The notes under the pieces were generated by a model, which was given only the letters and a program-made list of their open reading frames with translations, ran no database searches and was not told the DNA's origin. A stretch of DNA of 64,000 nucleotides. It comes from a virus. Position numbers and translations under genes: made by a program. Positions 46,005 through 57,179 of the stretch are shown one piece after another; the stretch's first letter is position 1; every line of letters begins with the position of its first letter. The stretch lies in the IMG/VR virus record IMGVR_UViG_3300028800_000060, positions 62,001 through 126,000 of that record, one strand, 5' to 3'.

Positions 46005-49000
46005 ATGGCTAACGATAACCTAATACTATTACAACCTTCGGATTTAATCAGTACATCCCGAGAAACTATTAATACAGATTTTCTTTTATTGGATGGTTTA
46101 ATTAATAGATTTTACCTCGCAAACAGCACACTTATCGGTCCTCCTGGTATAACTTTTCAAGGTACTTATGATGCTTTACACACCTATATTTTAGGTGATG
46201 GTGTGCTATTTGGAAGTTCTTCGTATGTAAGTTTACAAATTGACAATACTGGTAATCAACCTGATATTTCACCATTATTTTGGCAATTAGTTGCTGAAGG
46301 AGGAATACCTGGAGCTACTGGTCCAAGTGGATCAACGGGAACACCAGGTACAAATGGAAGTATAGGTGCTACAGGAGCAACAGGACCAATAGGTGCTATA
46401 GGAGCCACAGGTACATCTGGTATACCTGGTATAATTTGGCGAGGTAATTGGAGTAGTATAGTAACTTATAATGTGGGTGATGTTGTAGAACGAAATGGTT
46501 CAGCATATATTGCTACAGGAATTTCTTTAAATTTAGATCCAGCATTTAATCCCACATTTTGGAATGTGTTAGCAATGAAGGGTGATACCGGTGTTACTGG
46601 TGATGTAGGTGCGTCTGGAACACCAGGAACAGTGGGGGCAACGGGACCACAAGGAACAAGTTTAGTATACCGAGGTTTGTGGAATAATACTACCACTTAT
46701 GATTTACTAAACATGGTAAATTTTGGTGGTCAAGCTTATGTTGCTATTACTGGTTCAAATACTGGTTTACAACCAGATTTATTCCCTTCAAATTGGAATC
46801 AAATAACAATTACAGTTGTTGGTTCTACTGGTGCCACAGGAGCTTCTGGAACTCCGGGAGGAGCTACAGGTCCTTCTGGTGCTACAGGATCAACAGGACC
46901 AATAGGTGCTACGGGACCTGGTGGGGGTGGTGGAGGTGGAGGATCATTTGTTACTGCTTCGTCTTTAGGTGCAGTACTCGATTGTGATCTTAATACTGGA
47001 ACTAAAATTGGTGGCGGAACTGCTACTGATAATACGGCAATATTACAAGCCTATATCAATACAGCAAGTCAAGCTACACCAGCACATTTAATTATGGATG
47101 GTCCATCTTTAATTACGGGACTACAAATACCTGCGGCAGGTTATGTTATTATTGAAGGTGAAGGACTTGATACGGGATTTTATTTGAAATCAGGTTCAGG
47201 AAATGGTATCTTTAGTAACCGTCCCGGTAGTATTCCAGGATCACGAGGAGTTTTCGTTCAAATGAGAAATTTTTCATTGAATGTTAATGGTCCTGGTAAT
47301 GGTTTAGTTTATGGAATATATCTGTCTAATTTAGATCATGTACTTTTTTCTGACCTCCGAATTTTTAATGCTGTATGGTTTAATACTACAATAGAAAATT
47401 GTGGTGATGTGAATTTTGAAAACTTGTCGATACAAGGTACAAATACAGTACACCAAGATGGTATCCATATTTTTGGACCGGCTAATGATATTTCTATTAG
47501 TAATTGTAGATTTATTGCCTTGGGTGATGATGCTATTGCTATAAATGCTCCAGAAGGATATGGTGGGACTATATCAAGAGTTACGGTAACAAATTGTATA
47601 TTTTATAGCACACTGACTATGGCCAGAATATACAGCGTAATTGCCACAAATTACACTGTAGATAATGTGGTTTTTTCGAACTGCACCGGTAATATTATCA
47701 ATTCTATTGGCGTAGCTAATGGAGTTGGTTTTCGTATTGGTAATGGTGGAGTAGGAGCTACACAAGATTGGATAAGACATCTTTCTATAAATAATTGCCG
47801 TGTAATTGGATTGGCATTTATGGAATTTAGTGATAATGCCGGTGATATTTCTGTGAGTAATTGTACCTATACGTGTAATGATGGTTCTGTGCCCGCATTT
47901 TATTTCGTTGCCAATTCAATTGTGGCTCATTTAAATATCGATAACTTCACTCTGTATCGGGACGCATCTGGTTTTTCTACACCTTATTTGGTATCAACTT
48001 CTTATGGAACAGGAGGAGCGGTTCCTGGAATAATTAACCTCCTTAATCTCCGAAATTATCAAATCGTGAATGCTGTTGGAACCAGTTATGCTGGTGTCCA
48101 GACTAGCATGTTTAATACCACACAAGGAACTATTAATGAGATAGGACTTTCCAATATCAATAAAAATTATATTGGAACTGTTGCTACCAATTATGCTAAC
48201 ATTGGATCTATTGGTGGAATAGGTTGTTCTGTATTTACTTTACCTGATGCGCCAATTAAAATAGGAACTGTTTACCTTTCATTGAGTAATATTCCTACTA
48301 TTATGACCAATGTCGGTCCCATCCGGATAATTAAGGGTGGAAGAATGTATTCGGGTGATATTGATCCAACACCACATTCGGTTACCATGGTACAACATGC
48401 TAGTATTTCAGGTTCAACAACATTGGCATTCCCATCTGATGTTACGGCAGGAAATACGCTTGTTGTTGTTGCCAGAAATAATTCTTCACTTCCAAATCCT
48501 ACAGTTGTTACAGATACTAGAGGAAATAGTTGGACTCAAGCTGCATATGGTTCAGGACAAAATAATAATTTTCCGAATCAAGTTTCGATTTCTTATGCTA
48601 TTGCCAATTCATCAGGACCAAATACAGTTTCAGTTCCTGGTGGTCCCTATTTAATTGTAGTAGAATTTAATCCTGGAATTCATGTTCTGGATTTTTCTGC
48701 GGGTACAGTACAAGGTTTGGGAGGTCCACCTGCTCCTAATTTATTGCTATCACAATATGGTGATTTAGTTATTACAGCAGCAACTTATGATGGTGGTTCT
48801 TTTACTGATGTTGGTGAAACCACTATTGATAGTGCTGCTAATGTCGCGGCTTCATATAAAGCGGTTTTAAGTATCGGTTCATTTACAAGTAGTTTGACAG
48901 GATCTAGTTCTAACCAAGGTTATGCTAGTGCTGCATTTACAACAAGTATAGCTCCGGGAGATGATGGTGATTGGTACATCAATACAAATACTGGTGTCCT

Positions 49001-49208
49001 TTGGGGACCAAAAACTGGTGGGTTATACTCAAAACTTGAAGGTTTTGTTCCTGCGGGCGGCGCGAATAAATATGTATTAACAAAGAATAGTTCTAATGAT
49101 TATGATTATGGATGGAAGGTAATAAACACCCATTCTGAATCATTAACTGACGGACATAGTAATTTTATATTTTCAGAAGGTGATATTATCACCGTAGTTT
49201 ACACATAG
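46005..49208 (+). CDS. Large fibre protein with collagen-like and beta-helix parts
   Basis: 1067 residues. Three carbohydrate-module-like repeats ([17 protein letters not shown] type, each with a Trp/Tyr-rich GxW...TY..GD pattern) alternate with collagen-like Gly-X-Y stretches such as [11 protein letters not shown] right-handed beta-helix/pectate-lyase-like domain follows (about 315-650), with many short beta segments. The C-terminus is beta-rich. Likely a host-binding or glycan-degrading tail fibre. The start lies 7 nt after a late box. Confidence 0.7.
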   Translation: MANDNLILLQPSDLISTSRETINTDFLLLDGLINRFYLANSTLIGPPGITFQGTYDALHTYILGDGVLFGSSSYVSLQIDNTGNQPDISPLFWQLVAEGGIPGATGPSGSTGTPGTNGSIGATGATGPIGAIGATGTSGIPGIIWRGNWSSIVTYNVGDVVERNGSAYIATGISLNLDPAFNPTFWNVLAMKGDTGVTGDVGASGTPGTVGATGPQGTSLVYRGLWNNTTTYDLLNMVNFGGQAYVAITGSNTGLQPDLFPSNWNQITITVVGSTGATGASGTPGGATGPSGATGSTGPIGATGPGGGGGGGGSFVTASSLGAVLDCDLNTGTKIGGGTATDNTAILQAYINTASQATPAHLIMDGPSLITGLQIPAAGYVIIEGEGLDTGFYLKSGSGNGIFSNRPGSIPGSRGVFVQMRNFSLNVNGPGNGLVYGIYLSNLDHVLFSDLRIFNAVWFNTTIENCGDVNFENLSIQGTNTVHQDGIHIFGPANDISISNCRFIALGDDAIAINAPEGYGGTISRVTVTNCIFYSTLTMARIYSVIATNYTVDNVVFSNCTGNIINSIGVANGVGFRIGNGGVGATQDWIRHLSINNCRVIGLAFMEFSDNAGDISVSNCTYTCNDGSVPAFYFVANSIVAHLNIDNFTLYRDASGFSTPYLVSTSYGTGGAVPGIINLLNLRNYQIVNAVGTSYAGVQTSMFNTTQGTINEIGLSNINKNYIGTVATNYANIGSIGGIGCSVFTLPDAPIKIGTVYLSLSNIPTIMTNVGPIRIIKGGRMYSGDIDPTPHSVTMVQHASISGSTTLAFPSDVTAGNTLVVVARNNSSLPNPTVVTDTRGNSWTQAAYGSGQNNNFPNQVSISYAIANSSGPNTVSVPGGPYLIVVEFNPGIHVLDFSAGTVQGLGGPPAPNLLLSQYGDLVITAATYDGGSFTDVGETTIDSAANVAASYKAVLSIGSFTSSLTGSSSNQGYASAAFTTSIAPGDDGDWYINTNTGVLWGPKTGGLYSKLEGFVPAGGANKYVLTKNSSNDYDYGWKVINTHSESLTDGHSNFIFSEGDIITVVYT

Positions 49209-49215
49209 AGGAAAA

Positions 49216-50163
49216 ATGAGCATATTAGCTAACGTTATAGTCCGAGATTTATTTGCTAATTTACCTGCGGCAGGAATTTCCGGAAGATTATTTTTTGCAT
49301 CTGATGTAATTTATTCTGCAAGAGATAATGGAACAAGTTGGGATCCTATTCCTGTTGAAGGAGCTACAGGTGCCACAGGCCCAGTAGGTGCTTCGGGAGC
49401 AAACGGATCTAATGGTGCCACAGGTGCAACTGGTGCAGGTACTACAGGTGCAACGGGGCCTCAGGGGGCTACAGGATTTACAGGTCCAACAGGAAATCAG
49501 GGAAGTACAGGCGCCACGGGTGCAGGTACTACAGGTGCCACGGGGCCTCAGGGAGCTACAGGAGCTACAGGAGTAGGAAGTACAGGTGCCACGGGTCCTA
49601 TTGGAGCGTCTGGAAATCCTGGCGGGGCAACAGGTGCCACGGGTGCTTCGGGAGCAAACGGTTCCAATGGTGCTACTGGAGCAACTGGTGCTGGTGCAAC
49701 TGGTGCCACGGGTCCTATTGGAGCATCAGGAAATCCTGGCGGGGCTACAGGTGCTACTGGAGCAAATGGTTCCGATGGTGCTACTGGAGCAACTGGTGCT
49801 TCCGGAATAGGCGCAACGGGGGCAACGGGTCCATCAGGAGGTGGAGGAGGTGGAGGTGTTATAGGAACAGCCCTATTTGATGCCTCATCAGGATCCATAG
49901 TTGGATTAGTAGTAGCTGGTAATATTAGTGGGGTTACATATACCAGTACAGGAACCTATGCAGTCTCACTAACAGGGAGTCCTACCAATTACCTAGTACA
50001 AGTTCAATGCTCGAATGATTCCGGTACATATGTTGCCTTACCTTCGATTCAGTATAATAGTGTCACCTCTTCAGGATTTTCAATACGTGTAATTCAGGTG
50101 AATGGTGGTGGTTTTGGTGTTAGAGATTTCCCTATCAATTGTATTTCGGTTATAAAACTTTAA
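49216..50163 (+). CDS. Collagen-like fibre protein
   Basis: 315 residues: an N-terminal domain (about 1-52), a long Gly-X-Y region (about 53-212), and a C-terminal Gly-rich beta domain (from about 220). Collagen-like phage fibres trimerise and present adhesive tips. A GAGGAAAA ribosome-binding site precedes the ATG. The fibre tip could be exchangeable. Confidence 0.7.
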   Translation: MSILANVIVRDLFANLPAAGISGRLFFASDVIYSARDNGTSWDPIPVEGATGATGPVGASGANGSNGATGATGAGTTGATGPQGATGFTGPTGNQGSTGATGAGTTGATGPQGATGATGVGSTGATGPIGASGNPGGATGATGASGANGSNGATGATGAGATGATGPIGASGNPGGATGATGANGSDGATGATGASGIGATGATGPSGGGGGGGVIGTALFDASSGSIVGLVVAGNISGVTYTSTGTYAVSLTGSPTNYLVQVQCSNDSGTYVALPSIQYNSVTSSGFSIRVIQVNGGGFGVRDFPINCISVIKL

Positions 50164-50179
50164 CCAGTCATTTAAGAAT

Positions 50180-50208
50180 TTGACAACAATAATGTATTAT
50201 GTTATAAT
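50180..50208 (+). promoter_or_regulatory. Host-type promoter, TTGACA-N17-TATAAT
   Basis: -35 at 50180-50185, -10 at 50203-50208, perfect consensus. ATG 50216 begins 7 nt later: leaderless geometry. Confidence 0.8.
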
Positions 50209-50215
50209 ATAGATA

Positions 50216-51385
50216 ATGAAACTGCGCATACATGTTATTTCCTTACCGCATACCAAGACCAATAAGCTATATTGTGCCTGTGCCTACACCCAAAAAATCC
50301 TGAATTTTTGTAAGATGATGCATTCCCTCGGCCATACCGTTTTTCATTACGGAGCCGAGGGTTCTCAGGTTGAATGTACAGAACAAATACAAATAATTTC
50401 TGATGCCGAACAGCGCCATTATTTTGGTGCAACTGATTGGAAAAAAAATACCTTCCCTATTAAATGGGATTCTAGAGAACCGTATTGGGATCTAACCAAT
50501 GTGCGTGCTGCAACCGAAATTAATAAACGAAAACAAAAACAGGATTTTGTTTGTGTTGTTGGTGGTGTTTGTCAAAAACCTCTTACAGATTTGGTAGGCG
50601 AATCACATACAATTAATGTCGAACCTTTTGTTGGTTATTATGGAATATATACCAAATATCGGGCATTTGAAAGTTATACACATCAATCTTGTGTATATGG
50701 AACAATGTCAGGTGATCCAAATGGACAATTATATGATTGTGTGATTCCAAATTATTATGATCCCAGTGATTTCTCAATTTCAACAGAGCGAAAAGATTAT
50801 TTACTTTACATTGGAAGATTAATTTCCAGGAAAGGTATTTTAATAGCTTTGCAAACTGCTAAAGCTACCGGTAGAAAATTGATTATGGCCGGCCAAGGTG
50901 TTAAAGAGATCACCTCCGATCGATTAGTGACCGAAGAGGGAATTACTATTCCTTTGGGGGATGATGTTGAATATTTTGGTTATGCGGGAGTTGAAGAACG
51001 CCGTAAATTAATGGGCGAAGCGCATGCAATTTTGATGCCTACTTTATTTATGGAGCCATTTGGTGGAGTAGCTGTTGAATCTCAGTTGTGTGGTACTCCC
51101 GTTATTTCAACGGACCATGCAGCCTTCACAGAAACAGTAAAACATGGAGAAACTGGTTATCGTTGCCACTCGCTAGAACAATTTGTATGGGCTGTAGAAC
51201 ATACTGATGAACTGCACCTACCGGATGTAATACGAGATATTGCCTTGGCAAATTACTCAATTGATAAGGTCAAATATATGTATGATGAGTGGTTCAATAT
51301 GCTTTTGGGCCTTTGGGGTTCTGGATGGCCGGATTTAACGAGACTCGAAGAACGAAAAAATCTGGATTGGTTGCATAAAATCTGA
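50216..51385 (+). CDS. GT4-type glycosyltransferase
   Basis: 389 residues. The C-terminal Rossmann-like half has YIGRLISRKGI, KLIMAGQG, a LMPTLFMEPFGG (E-x7-E nucleotide-sugar site) and VESQLCGTPVISTDHAAFTE, the GT4 core. It probably modifies phage or host glycans. It is a single gene with its own promoter inside the late baseplate block, so it may be expressed early rather than late. Confidence 0.8.
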   Translation: MKLRIHVISLPHTKTNKLYCACAYTQKILNFCKMMHSLGHTVFHYGAEGSQVECTEQIQIISDAEQRHYFGATDWKKNTFPIKWDSREPYWDLTNVRAATEINKRKQKQDFVCVVGGVCQKPLTDLVGESHTINVEPFVGYYGIYTKYRAFESYTHQSCVYGTMSGDPNGQLYDCVIPNYYDPSDFSISTERKDYLLYIGRLISRKGILIALQTAKATGRKLIMAGQGVKEITSDRLVTEEGITIPLGDDVEYFGYAGVEERRKLMGEAHAILMPTLFMEPFGGVAVESQLCGTPVISTDHAAFTETVKHGETGYRCHSLEQFVWAVEHTDELHLPDVIRDIALANYSIDKVKYMYDEWFNMLLGLWGSGWPDLTRLEERKNLDWLHKI

Positions 51386-51387
51386 TG

Positions 51388-51394
51388 CTAAATA
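51388..51394 (+). promoter_or_regulatory. Late-type box CTAAATA before gp25
   Basis: Seven nt before ATG 51402, directly after the glycosyltransferase stop. Confidence 0.6.
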
Positions 51395-51401
51395 GAAGTA
51401 A

Positions 51402-51788
51402 ATGGCACAACCAAGATTTCGCGACATTTCTCTTTCTTTTCGAAATAATCCAGTAACTGGAGACATTGTTGAACTTTTTGATTCTGATGCTGTAAAGGCT
51501 TCGGTAATTAATCTCGTTATGACGATGAATTTTGAAATTCCTTTTCATCCTGAAGTAGGAAGTGCTGTAATGCGGTCATTATTCGACAATTTCGGAACAA
51601 TGACCGCTGTGAATATTCGGCGGTCAATTTTAGACGTATTACAAAACTTTGAAAGCCGCGTAGAAGTTCTAGGTGTAGATGTTTCTATGGATCCCGATGC
51701 CCATGGATACAATGCACTAATTGTATACCAAATCATCGGACAACCTACTCCAGTAACGATAACACTTTTTCTAGAAAAGACACGATAA
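51402..51788 (+). CDS. gp25: Baseplate wedge protein, gp25-like
   Basis: 128 residues. FRDISLSFRNNPVTGDIVEL, then VMTMNFEIPFHPEVGS and a VLQNFESRVEVLGVDVSM strand are the gp25 (T6SS TssE-like) pattern. gp25 links the wedge to the sheath. Its TAA overlaps the gp6 ATG. Confidence 0.9.
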   Translation: MAQPRFRDISLSFRNNPVTGDIVELFDSDAVKASVINLVMTMNFEIPFHPEVGSAVMRSLFDNFGTMTAVNIRRSILDVLQNFESRVEVLGVDVSMDPDAHGYNALIVYQIIGQPTPVTITLFLEKTR

Positions 51789-53599
51789 TGGCTAATAGCA
51801 GCACATCAACAAAACTCAATATATCGGAATTAGATTTTGATGCGATCATTTCGGCACTTACTAATTACCTACAGTCCCAAAGTGAATTTCAAGATTATAA
51901 TTTCCAGGGATCAGGATTGCGTGTCATTCTTAACATTCTCGCCTATAACACGCATTTTCTTTCATATTATTTAAATATGGTTGCTAATGAATCTTTTCTT
52001 GATTCGGCTGACCGTAGAGAAAATATTGTATCGATTGCAAAACAGTTGGGATATACTCCCTCATCCCGTAAGGCTTCAGAAGCTACAGTAAATTTAACAA
52101 TTACACCTCCAATAAGTCCTACACCACCTGCGTTTCTTACAATACCAATTTATACACCATTTAATACGGTTGTAAATGGAACCACATATACATTTTTAAC
52201 AACACAATCATTATCAGTTCCCTATGATGTGGTTAATAACCGTTATGTTGCAAATAATGTGTTATTAAAAGAAGGAATTGCATATACTTTCCAATATACT
52301 GTTAATACTGGTAATCCAGTTAAGTATGTTATTCCTAACCAGAATGTTGATACGAATACTTTGGTAGTCAGTATACAAGATAGCACTATGAGTTCTTTGC
52401 TTACCACATTCAACTTGGTAAGCGATTTGAATGTTTTGGATGGAACTTCTAATGTATTTTTCTTACAGGAAGTTACAAATGCTAATTATGAAGTTTATTT
52501 TGGAGATGGCATTTTAGGTAAGTCATTAACTGATGGAAATGTTGTAAACTTAACCTTTATTGCATGTAATGCTGATGCGCCAAATTTGGCAAGCATTTTC
52601 ACAATTGCGGGAAATATTAATGGATATAGTAATGTGTTAGTTTCAACCATTAACCCGGCCGCAGGTGGTGCCGAGAGAGAATCTAATGATAGTATTAGGT
52701 TTACAGCACCCCAAAATTATCAAACACAAAATCGTGCGGTTACGGCAAATGATTATGAAACGATTATCACTCGTGAATATCCTAATGTAGATAGTGTAGC
52801 AGTGTGGGGTGGAGAAACAAATATTCCACCACATTATGGAACAGTTTATTTGAGTTTGAAACCTGCATCTGGTTACGTGATCACCAATCTTACAAAACAA
52901 AATATTGTTACAAATATATTACAGGCAAGGAATATAGTTTCAATAATTCCTGTTATTATTGATCCTGATTATATTTTTTTGGTTGTAAATTCTTTGGTGA
53001 AATATAATGCCCGCGCCACTACATTGACATCCGGTCAATTACAAAATAACGTTATAACCACGATAGAAAATTTTGCCGAAACTAATATTGGTCATTTTGG
53101 TGATATTTTCCGTTATTCTCAATTAACCCGGGCTATAGACGAAACTAATCCCGCCATTACAAATGACTTGACAACTGTATTAATGCAAAAACGATTTGTT
53201 CCACCCTTGAATGTGATTGATACGTATACGATTCTTTTTTCTAATCCAATACTTCCCAATACATTATCAAGCGGTTCATTCGTTGATACGGCAGATCCTA
53301 ATTATGTTTCTGGACAGTTATATTTCTTTGATGATGATGGACAGGGATCTATTAGAACCTATAAGTTTGTGGGACCTGTCAAAACTTATACAAATTTGAA
53401 GTCAGGAACCATAGACTATTCCACTGGTAATGTTATATTGTCCTATTTCAAACCCTCAAGTATAACAGATACGACACAAACACTAAAAATTAGTGTACAG
53501 CCACAGATTAATGATATCTCACCTATTCGCAATAATATCATCTTGATAGATCCAAATGATATTACCGTTTCTATGATGGTTAACACTCAATTAGGATAA
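51788..53599 (+). CDS. gp6: Baseplate wedge protein, gp6-like
   Basis: 603 residues. LNISELDFDAIISALTNYLQ, VILNILAYNTHFLSYYLNM and DRRENIVSIAKQLGY are the gp6 N-terminal signature; gp6 forms the inner baseplate ring. The rest is beta-rich and wedge-like. It follows gp25 directly, as in T4 relatives. Confidence 0.9.
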   Translation: MANSSTSTKLNISELDFDAIISALTNYLQSQSEFQDYNFQGSGLRVILNILAYNTHFLSYYLNMVANESFLDSADRRENIVSIAKQLGYTPSSRKASEATVNLTITPPISPTPPAFLTIPIYTPFNTVVNGTTYTFLTTQSLSVPYDVVNNRYVANNVLLKEGIAYTFQYTVNTGNPVKYVIPNQNVDTNTLVVSIQDSTMSSLLTTFNLVSDLNVLDGTSNVFFLQEVTNANYEVYFGDGILGKSLTDGNVVNLTFIACNADAPNLASIFTIAGNINGYSNVLVSTINPAAGGAERESNDSIRFTAPQNYQTQNRAVTANDYETIITREYPNVDSVAVWGGETNIPPHYGTVYLSLKPASGYVITNLTKQNIVTNILQARNIVSIIPVIIDPDYIFLVVNSLVKYNARATTLTSGQLQNNVITTIENFAETNIGHFGDIFRYSQLTRAIDETNPAITNDLTTVLMQKRFVPPLNVIDTYTILFSNPILPNTLSSGSFVDTADPNYVSGQLYFFDDDGQGSIRTYKFVGPVKTYTNLKSGTIDYSTGNVILSYFKPSSITDTTQTLKISVQPQINDISPIRNNIILIDPNDITVSMMVNTQLG

Positions 53600-53600
53600 A

Positions 53601-55790
53601 ATGTTTCCATATATTTCACAATATATTCGTACTCAGCCGCCTCAAACAATAAGGGATAATTATCCCTTATTTTTGGATTTCATGACGGCTTATTATGAAT
53701 TTTTAGAACAATCTGGCGGCGCTGTAAATGGTATTTTAACATTACTTAGCCAAAGGGATATTGATACCTCGTTAGATCTATTCCTAAAATATTTTGAATA
53801 TGAATTTTTGCCTAATATTCCTACTACGTTACTTGCTGATCCTCGAAAATTGGCAAAACATATAAAAGATTTTTATTTGGCAAGAGGATCAGAGAAATCT
53901 TTTAAACTTTTATTTCGGATACTTTATGATGATTCGGTTGGGTTTTATTATCCAAAAACTGATATTATTAAACCCTCAGATGGTAAATGGTCAGTAGATA
54001 CCGTAATACGAACAACAACGGTAAATGATACGTATAAGTTTGTTGGTAGACAAATTGTAGGACAAACTTCTGGTGCTACAGCAAACGTTGAAAATGTGGT
54101 TAAATTAACCTATAATAGTGATATTGTTAGTGAAATCTATATCTCTAACCTTTCTATATTAGGAACCTTTCAGGTTGGTGAAAATATTGGCGTATTATTA
54201 CCAAATAATACAACCGTTTATGAAACTGTATATGGATTAGCTACAGGTATAGATCTTACAAATCCGGGAACGGGATATAAAGTTGATGATGTAATTACTA
54301 CATCTACTCCCACTAATGGCGCTAGTGCATTATTTGCTGTAGGTATTATAAGTGGCAACGAAGTGGGAAGAGTTGTTCGCGCCAGTTTTGAAAATTATCC
54401 TCAACCCCCTTTAATCCAATTATCATCAACGGCTTCAATTACTGATGGATTTTATAATAATCTTTTAATTACCATTACAGATGGTTCTGGTGCGGGTCAG
54501 ACAAGAACAATTATTGGATATAATGGAACGCAGCAAGTAGCTCTATTAGATACAAATTGGATTGTATTGCCAGATATTACCAGCCATTATAGCATTTCTT
54601 TAGGTAAAATTAAAATCGTAAAAGCTAAAGATTTTGGTTATAATTTTTCAACACCTATTGCGGCTGATTTTTCTCTTTCAGGAAATAAAGATGCTGTGGG
54701 TACAATTACTGTAGGCGCCGTGGGCCAGTATGCGGGAAGATTTATAAACAATGATGGCTTCTTGAGTTATAGAAAATATTTACAAGATAGTTTTTATTAC
54801 CAAGATTTTTCGTATGTATTACGTGTCCACGAAACATTAACTGAATATATTAATGTTGTTAAAAAATTGTTGCATCCTGCTGGGTTAGCTTTATTTGGTA
54901 TAGATATTATTGATAGTGCAACATTTATCCGAAAAACACATAATCTTTCGGCAACAGTTACCACAACTACTTTTGGTGGAGTTCCACCTCCCACGAATTT
55001 ACAAGTTCAATATGATATGATTGAAGGTATTGATCCTCAATTGTTGTATGATGTCAGTCCTGCATATCCAAATGGGTTTAATGCTACATTAGGATCAATA
55101 CATGGAAGTGATATTGATGATCCTTCTTGGGGAGCACCAGGAGTATCATTTTTCAATACCTTTATAAATGCACGAGTAGTACCAATTAATAACACACAGC
55201 AAACGATAATTGTTGTGGCGAAAGCCAACGTACTTCAAGATAATTCGGGATTAATTGGTTGTATTGATGAAAATAAAGATTTGGGTGTAACGGGGTATCA
55301 GATATACATAAACTCCGATGGTAGTTTGGTTTTTAGAACGCAAAAAATAAATACCATACAGAATGATTTGAGGATTAATTATCCTGCGGGGTCTATAAAT
55401 ACTTCTGATTACTTTTTTGCGGCTTTGCGATATTTTAATAATACTATTGTTGGTAATTTAAATTTAAATTCTTCTATTATTGGCAGTTACGGTACAAATA
55501 TTGATTCGACGTCCATATTATCTAATTCGCGCGGTTATTATTTGGGTACGGGAGGCTTTCATCAAAGTCTTTCAACTACACCATCACTCTACGGATCCGC
55601 ACTCTACGGATCAACACTCGCAGGTATTCCATCTGCTATCAATGTTCCTGTAACTTTGTACCAAGGTTATTTTGATGGAATTATTAGTTACGTGTTGATC
55701 TACAATAGGTTTTTATCTGATACAGAAATCCTTACAGCACATCAGTTTGTTAAAGGAGTGATGAATGGACGAGGTATTCCACTTTCATAA
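53601..55790 (+). CDS. Baseplate wedge protein (gp7 position) with C-terminal lectin domain
   Basis: 729 residues. The N-terminal segment (YPLFLDFMTAYYEFLEQSGG to ARGSEKSFKLLFRILYDD) is a baseplate-wedge/initiator family of marine T4-like phages in the gene order where gp7 lies. A LamG/concanavalin-type C-terminal domain (about 470-729) recalls carbohydrate-binding proteins. A short direct repeat at 55585-55612 encodes LYGS twice. The gp7 identity is from position only. Confidence 0.65.
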   Translation: MFPYISQYIRTQPPQTIRDNYPLFLDFMTAYYEFLEQSGGAVNGILTLLSQRDIDTSLDLFLKYFEYEFLPNIPTTLLADPRKLAKHIKDFYLARGSEKSFKLLFRILYDDSVGFYYPKTDIIKPSDGKWSVDTVIRTTTVNDTYKFVGRQIVGQTSGATANVENVVKLTYNSDIVSEIYISNLSILGTFQVGENIGVLLPNNTTVYETVYGLATGIDLTNPGTGYKVDDVITTSTPTNGASALFAVGIISGNEVGRVVRASFENYPQPPLIQLSSTASITDGFYNNLLITITDGSGAGQTRTIIGYNGTQQVALLDTNWIVLPDITSHYSISLGKIKIVKAKDFGYNFSTPIAADFSLSGNKDAVGTITVGAVGQYAGRFINNDGFLSYRKYLQDSFYYQDFSYVLRVHETLTEYINVVKKLLHPAGLALFGIDIIDSATFIRKTHNLSATVTTTTFGGVPPPTNLQVQYDMIEGIDPQLLYDVSPAYPNGFNATLGSIHGSDIDDPSWGAPGVSFFNTFINARVVPINNTQQTIIVVAKANVLQDNSGLIGCIDENKDLGVTGYQIYINSDGSLVFRTQKINTIQNDLRINYPAGSINTSDYFFAALRYFNNTIVGNLNLNSSIIGSYGTNIDSTSILSNSRGYYLGTGGFHQSLSTTPSLYGSALYGSTLAGIPSAINVPVTLYQGYFDGIISYVLIYNRFLSDTEILTAHQFVKGVMNGRGIPLS

Positions 55791-55793
55791 ATA
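55786..55793 (+). promoter_or_regulatory. Late promoter box CATAAATA before gp8
   Basis: Six nt before ATG 55800, overlapping the preceding stop. Confidence 0.65.
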
Positions 55794-55799
55794 TAAAGT

Positions 55800-57164
55800 A
55801 TGCCACTAACAGCCATAGAAAACAACCAATTTCGGATATATTCCGCACAAAAATTTATTGAAGGATTACAATCGCAAACCTCTCAAAATAATCTTTATGT
55901 GTGGATTGGGAAAGTTACCCCTTGGTCTAATGAAAATAATCCACCACAACCTAACGATACTGTGGCTGCTAGGATTTCTAGTTTTGCTGATATGTTATCG
56001 GCCAAGAGAGTTTCACCTTCTGATGCGAGCTTAGTAATTCCTCGACACAATTGGCAGCCATCTACCGTATATTCACAATATTCGGATTTAGGAGCGATTG
56101 CAAGCGGAATATACTATGATTTATACGAACCAAATACAAATACTGCTCCGTTCTATGTGATAACTACCGATTATAATGTGTATAAATGTATCAGCAACAA
56201 TTATGGTGCAAATACTTCCGTTATGCCGACGGGTACAAGTACAACACCAATTACAACTGCTGATGGATATATTTGGAAATTTATGTTTCAAGTATCTTCC
56301 GCAAATGTTTTGAAATTTTTGTCTGATGACTGGATTCCAGTATATTCATTATCATCTAATGATGGAACTACCCAATGGTCAGTACAAGCAACAGCAGTTC
56401 CTGGATCAATTGAATTCATTCAAGTAACAAATGTTGGATCCAGTTATACAAGTGTCCCACCAGTTACTGTTTTGGGTGATGGAGTAGGCTGTACAGCCGT
56501 TGCTGTTTTAACAGGCACTACAGTTACGGGAATTAATATTATAACTAAAGGCCAGGGTTACTCATATGCCACAGTAACAATTGGTGGTCCCGGTTCTAAT
56601 GCTGCGGCTCACGCAATGATAAGTCCTCCCGGTGGCCATGGTTCTAATGCTGTTGCTGAATTGGGTGCAATGTATGTTATGGTAGATGTTTCATTGAATT
56701 ATGATGAATCCAATAAAATCACAACTGGCAATGATTATAGGAAATTTGGTCTACTTTTAAATCCCTTATTCTACGAATCACAAGTATATTATTATCCTTT
56801 AATAGCAACCGCGACTACAAACCTAACATTAACGGGAGTTACAGGTACATTTGATCCCGATGTTTTGGTTACAGGTTCTACAAGCGGTGTAACTGGAAGA
56901 GTTGTTGATTTTGATTTGGCCGGTTCAAATATTTTACGGTTAAACGAAGTTACCAGAGGAACAGCAAGTGGTTACTTATCAACTGCCAGTGGTTTCGTAG
57001 TGAGTGAAACTTTAATTACCGCAAGTGGTATTGCGGAAATAAGTTCAGTAGTTGCTCCCGATATTGAACCTAATTCTGGTTTGATTTTAACTACAGAATA
57101 TATGAGTCCCGTTATGCGGTCTCCATCACAAATAGAAGATATAAAAATAACATTGCCGTTCTAA
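55800..57164 (+). CDS. gp8: Baseplate wedge protein, gp8-like
   Basis: 454 residues. RIYSAQKFIEGLQ, NNLYVWIGKVTPWSNENNPP and the ITTADGYIWKFMF segment mark the gp8 family (T4: 334 residues). The C-terminal about 120 residues are beta-rich extra sequence. It has no ribosome-binding site; the ATG is 6 nt after a late box. Confidence 0.85.
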   Translation: MPLTAIENNQFRIYSAQKFIEGLQSQTSQNNLYVWIGKVTPWSNENNPPQPNDTVAARISSFADMLSAKRVSPSDASLVIPRHNWQPSTVYSQYSDLGAIASGIYYDLYEPNTNTAPFYVITTDYNVYKCISNNYGANTSVMPTGTSTTPITTADGYIWKFMFQVSSANVLKFLSDDWIPVYSLSSNDGTTQWSVQATAVPGSIEFIQVTNVGSSYTSVPPVTVLGDGVGCTAVAVLTGTTVTGINIITKGQGYSYATVTIGGPGSNAAAHAMISPPGGHGSNAVAELGAMYVMVDVSLNYDESNKITTGNDYRKFGLLLNPLFYESQVYYYPLIATATTNLTLTGVTGTFDPDVLVTGSTSGVTGRVVDFDLAGSNILRLNEVTRGTASGYLSTASGFVVSETLITASGIAEISSVVAPDIEPNSGLILTTEYMSPVMRSPSQIEDIKITLPF

Positions 57165-57167
57165 GGA

Positions 57168-57174
57168 CTAAATA
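57168..57174 (+). promoter_or_regulatory. Late-type box CTAAATA
   Basis: Five nt before ATG 57180. Confidence 0.6.
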
Positions 57175-57179
57175 GGTAT

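Noticed and set aside
49548-49898. Minus-strand Pro/Ala-rich frame
   Set aside because: It is the antisense shadow of collagen-like Gly-X-Y codons.
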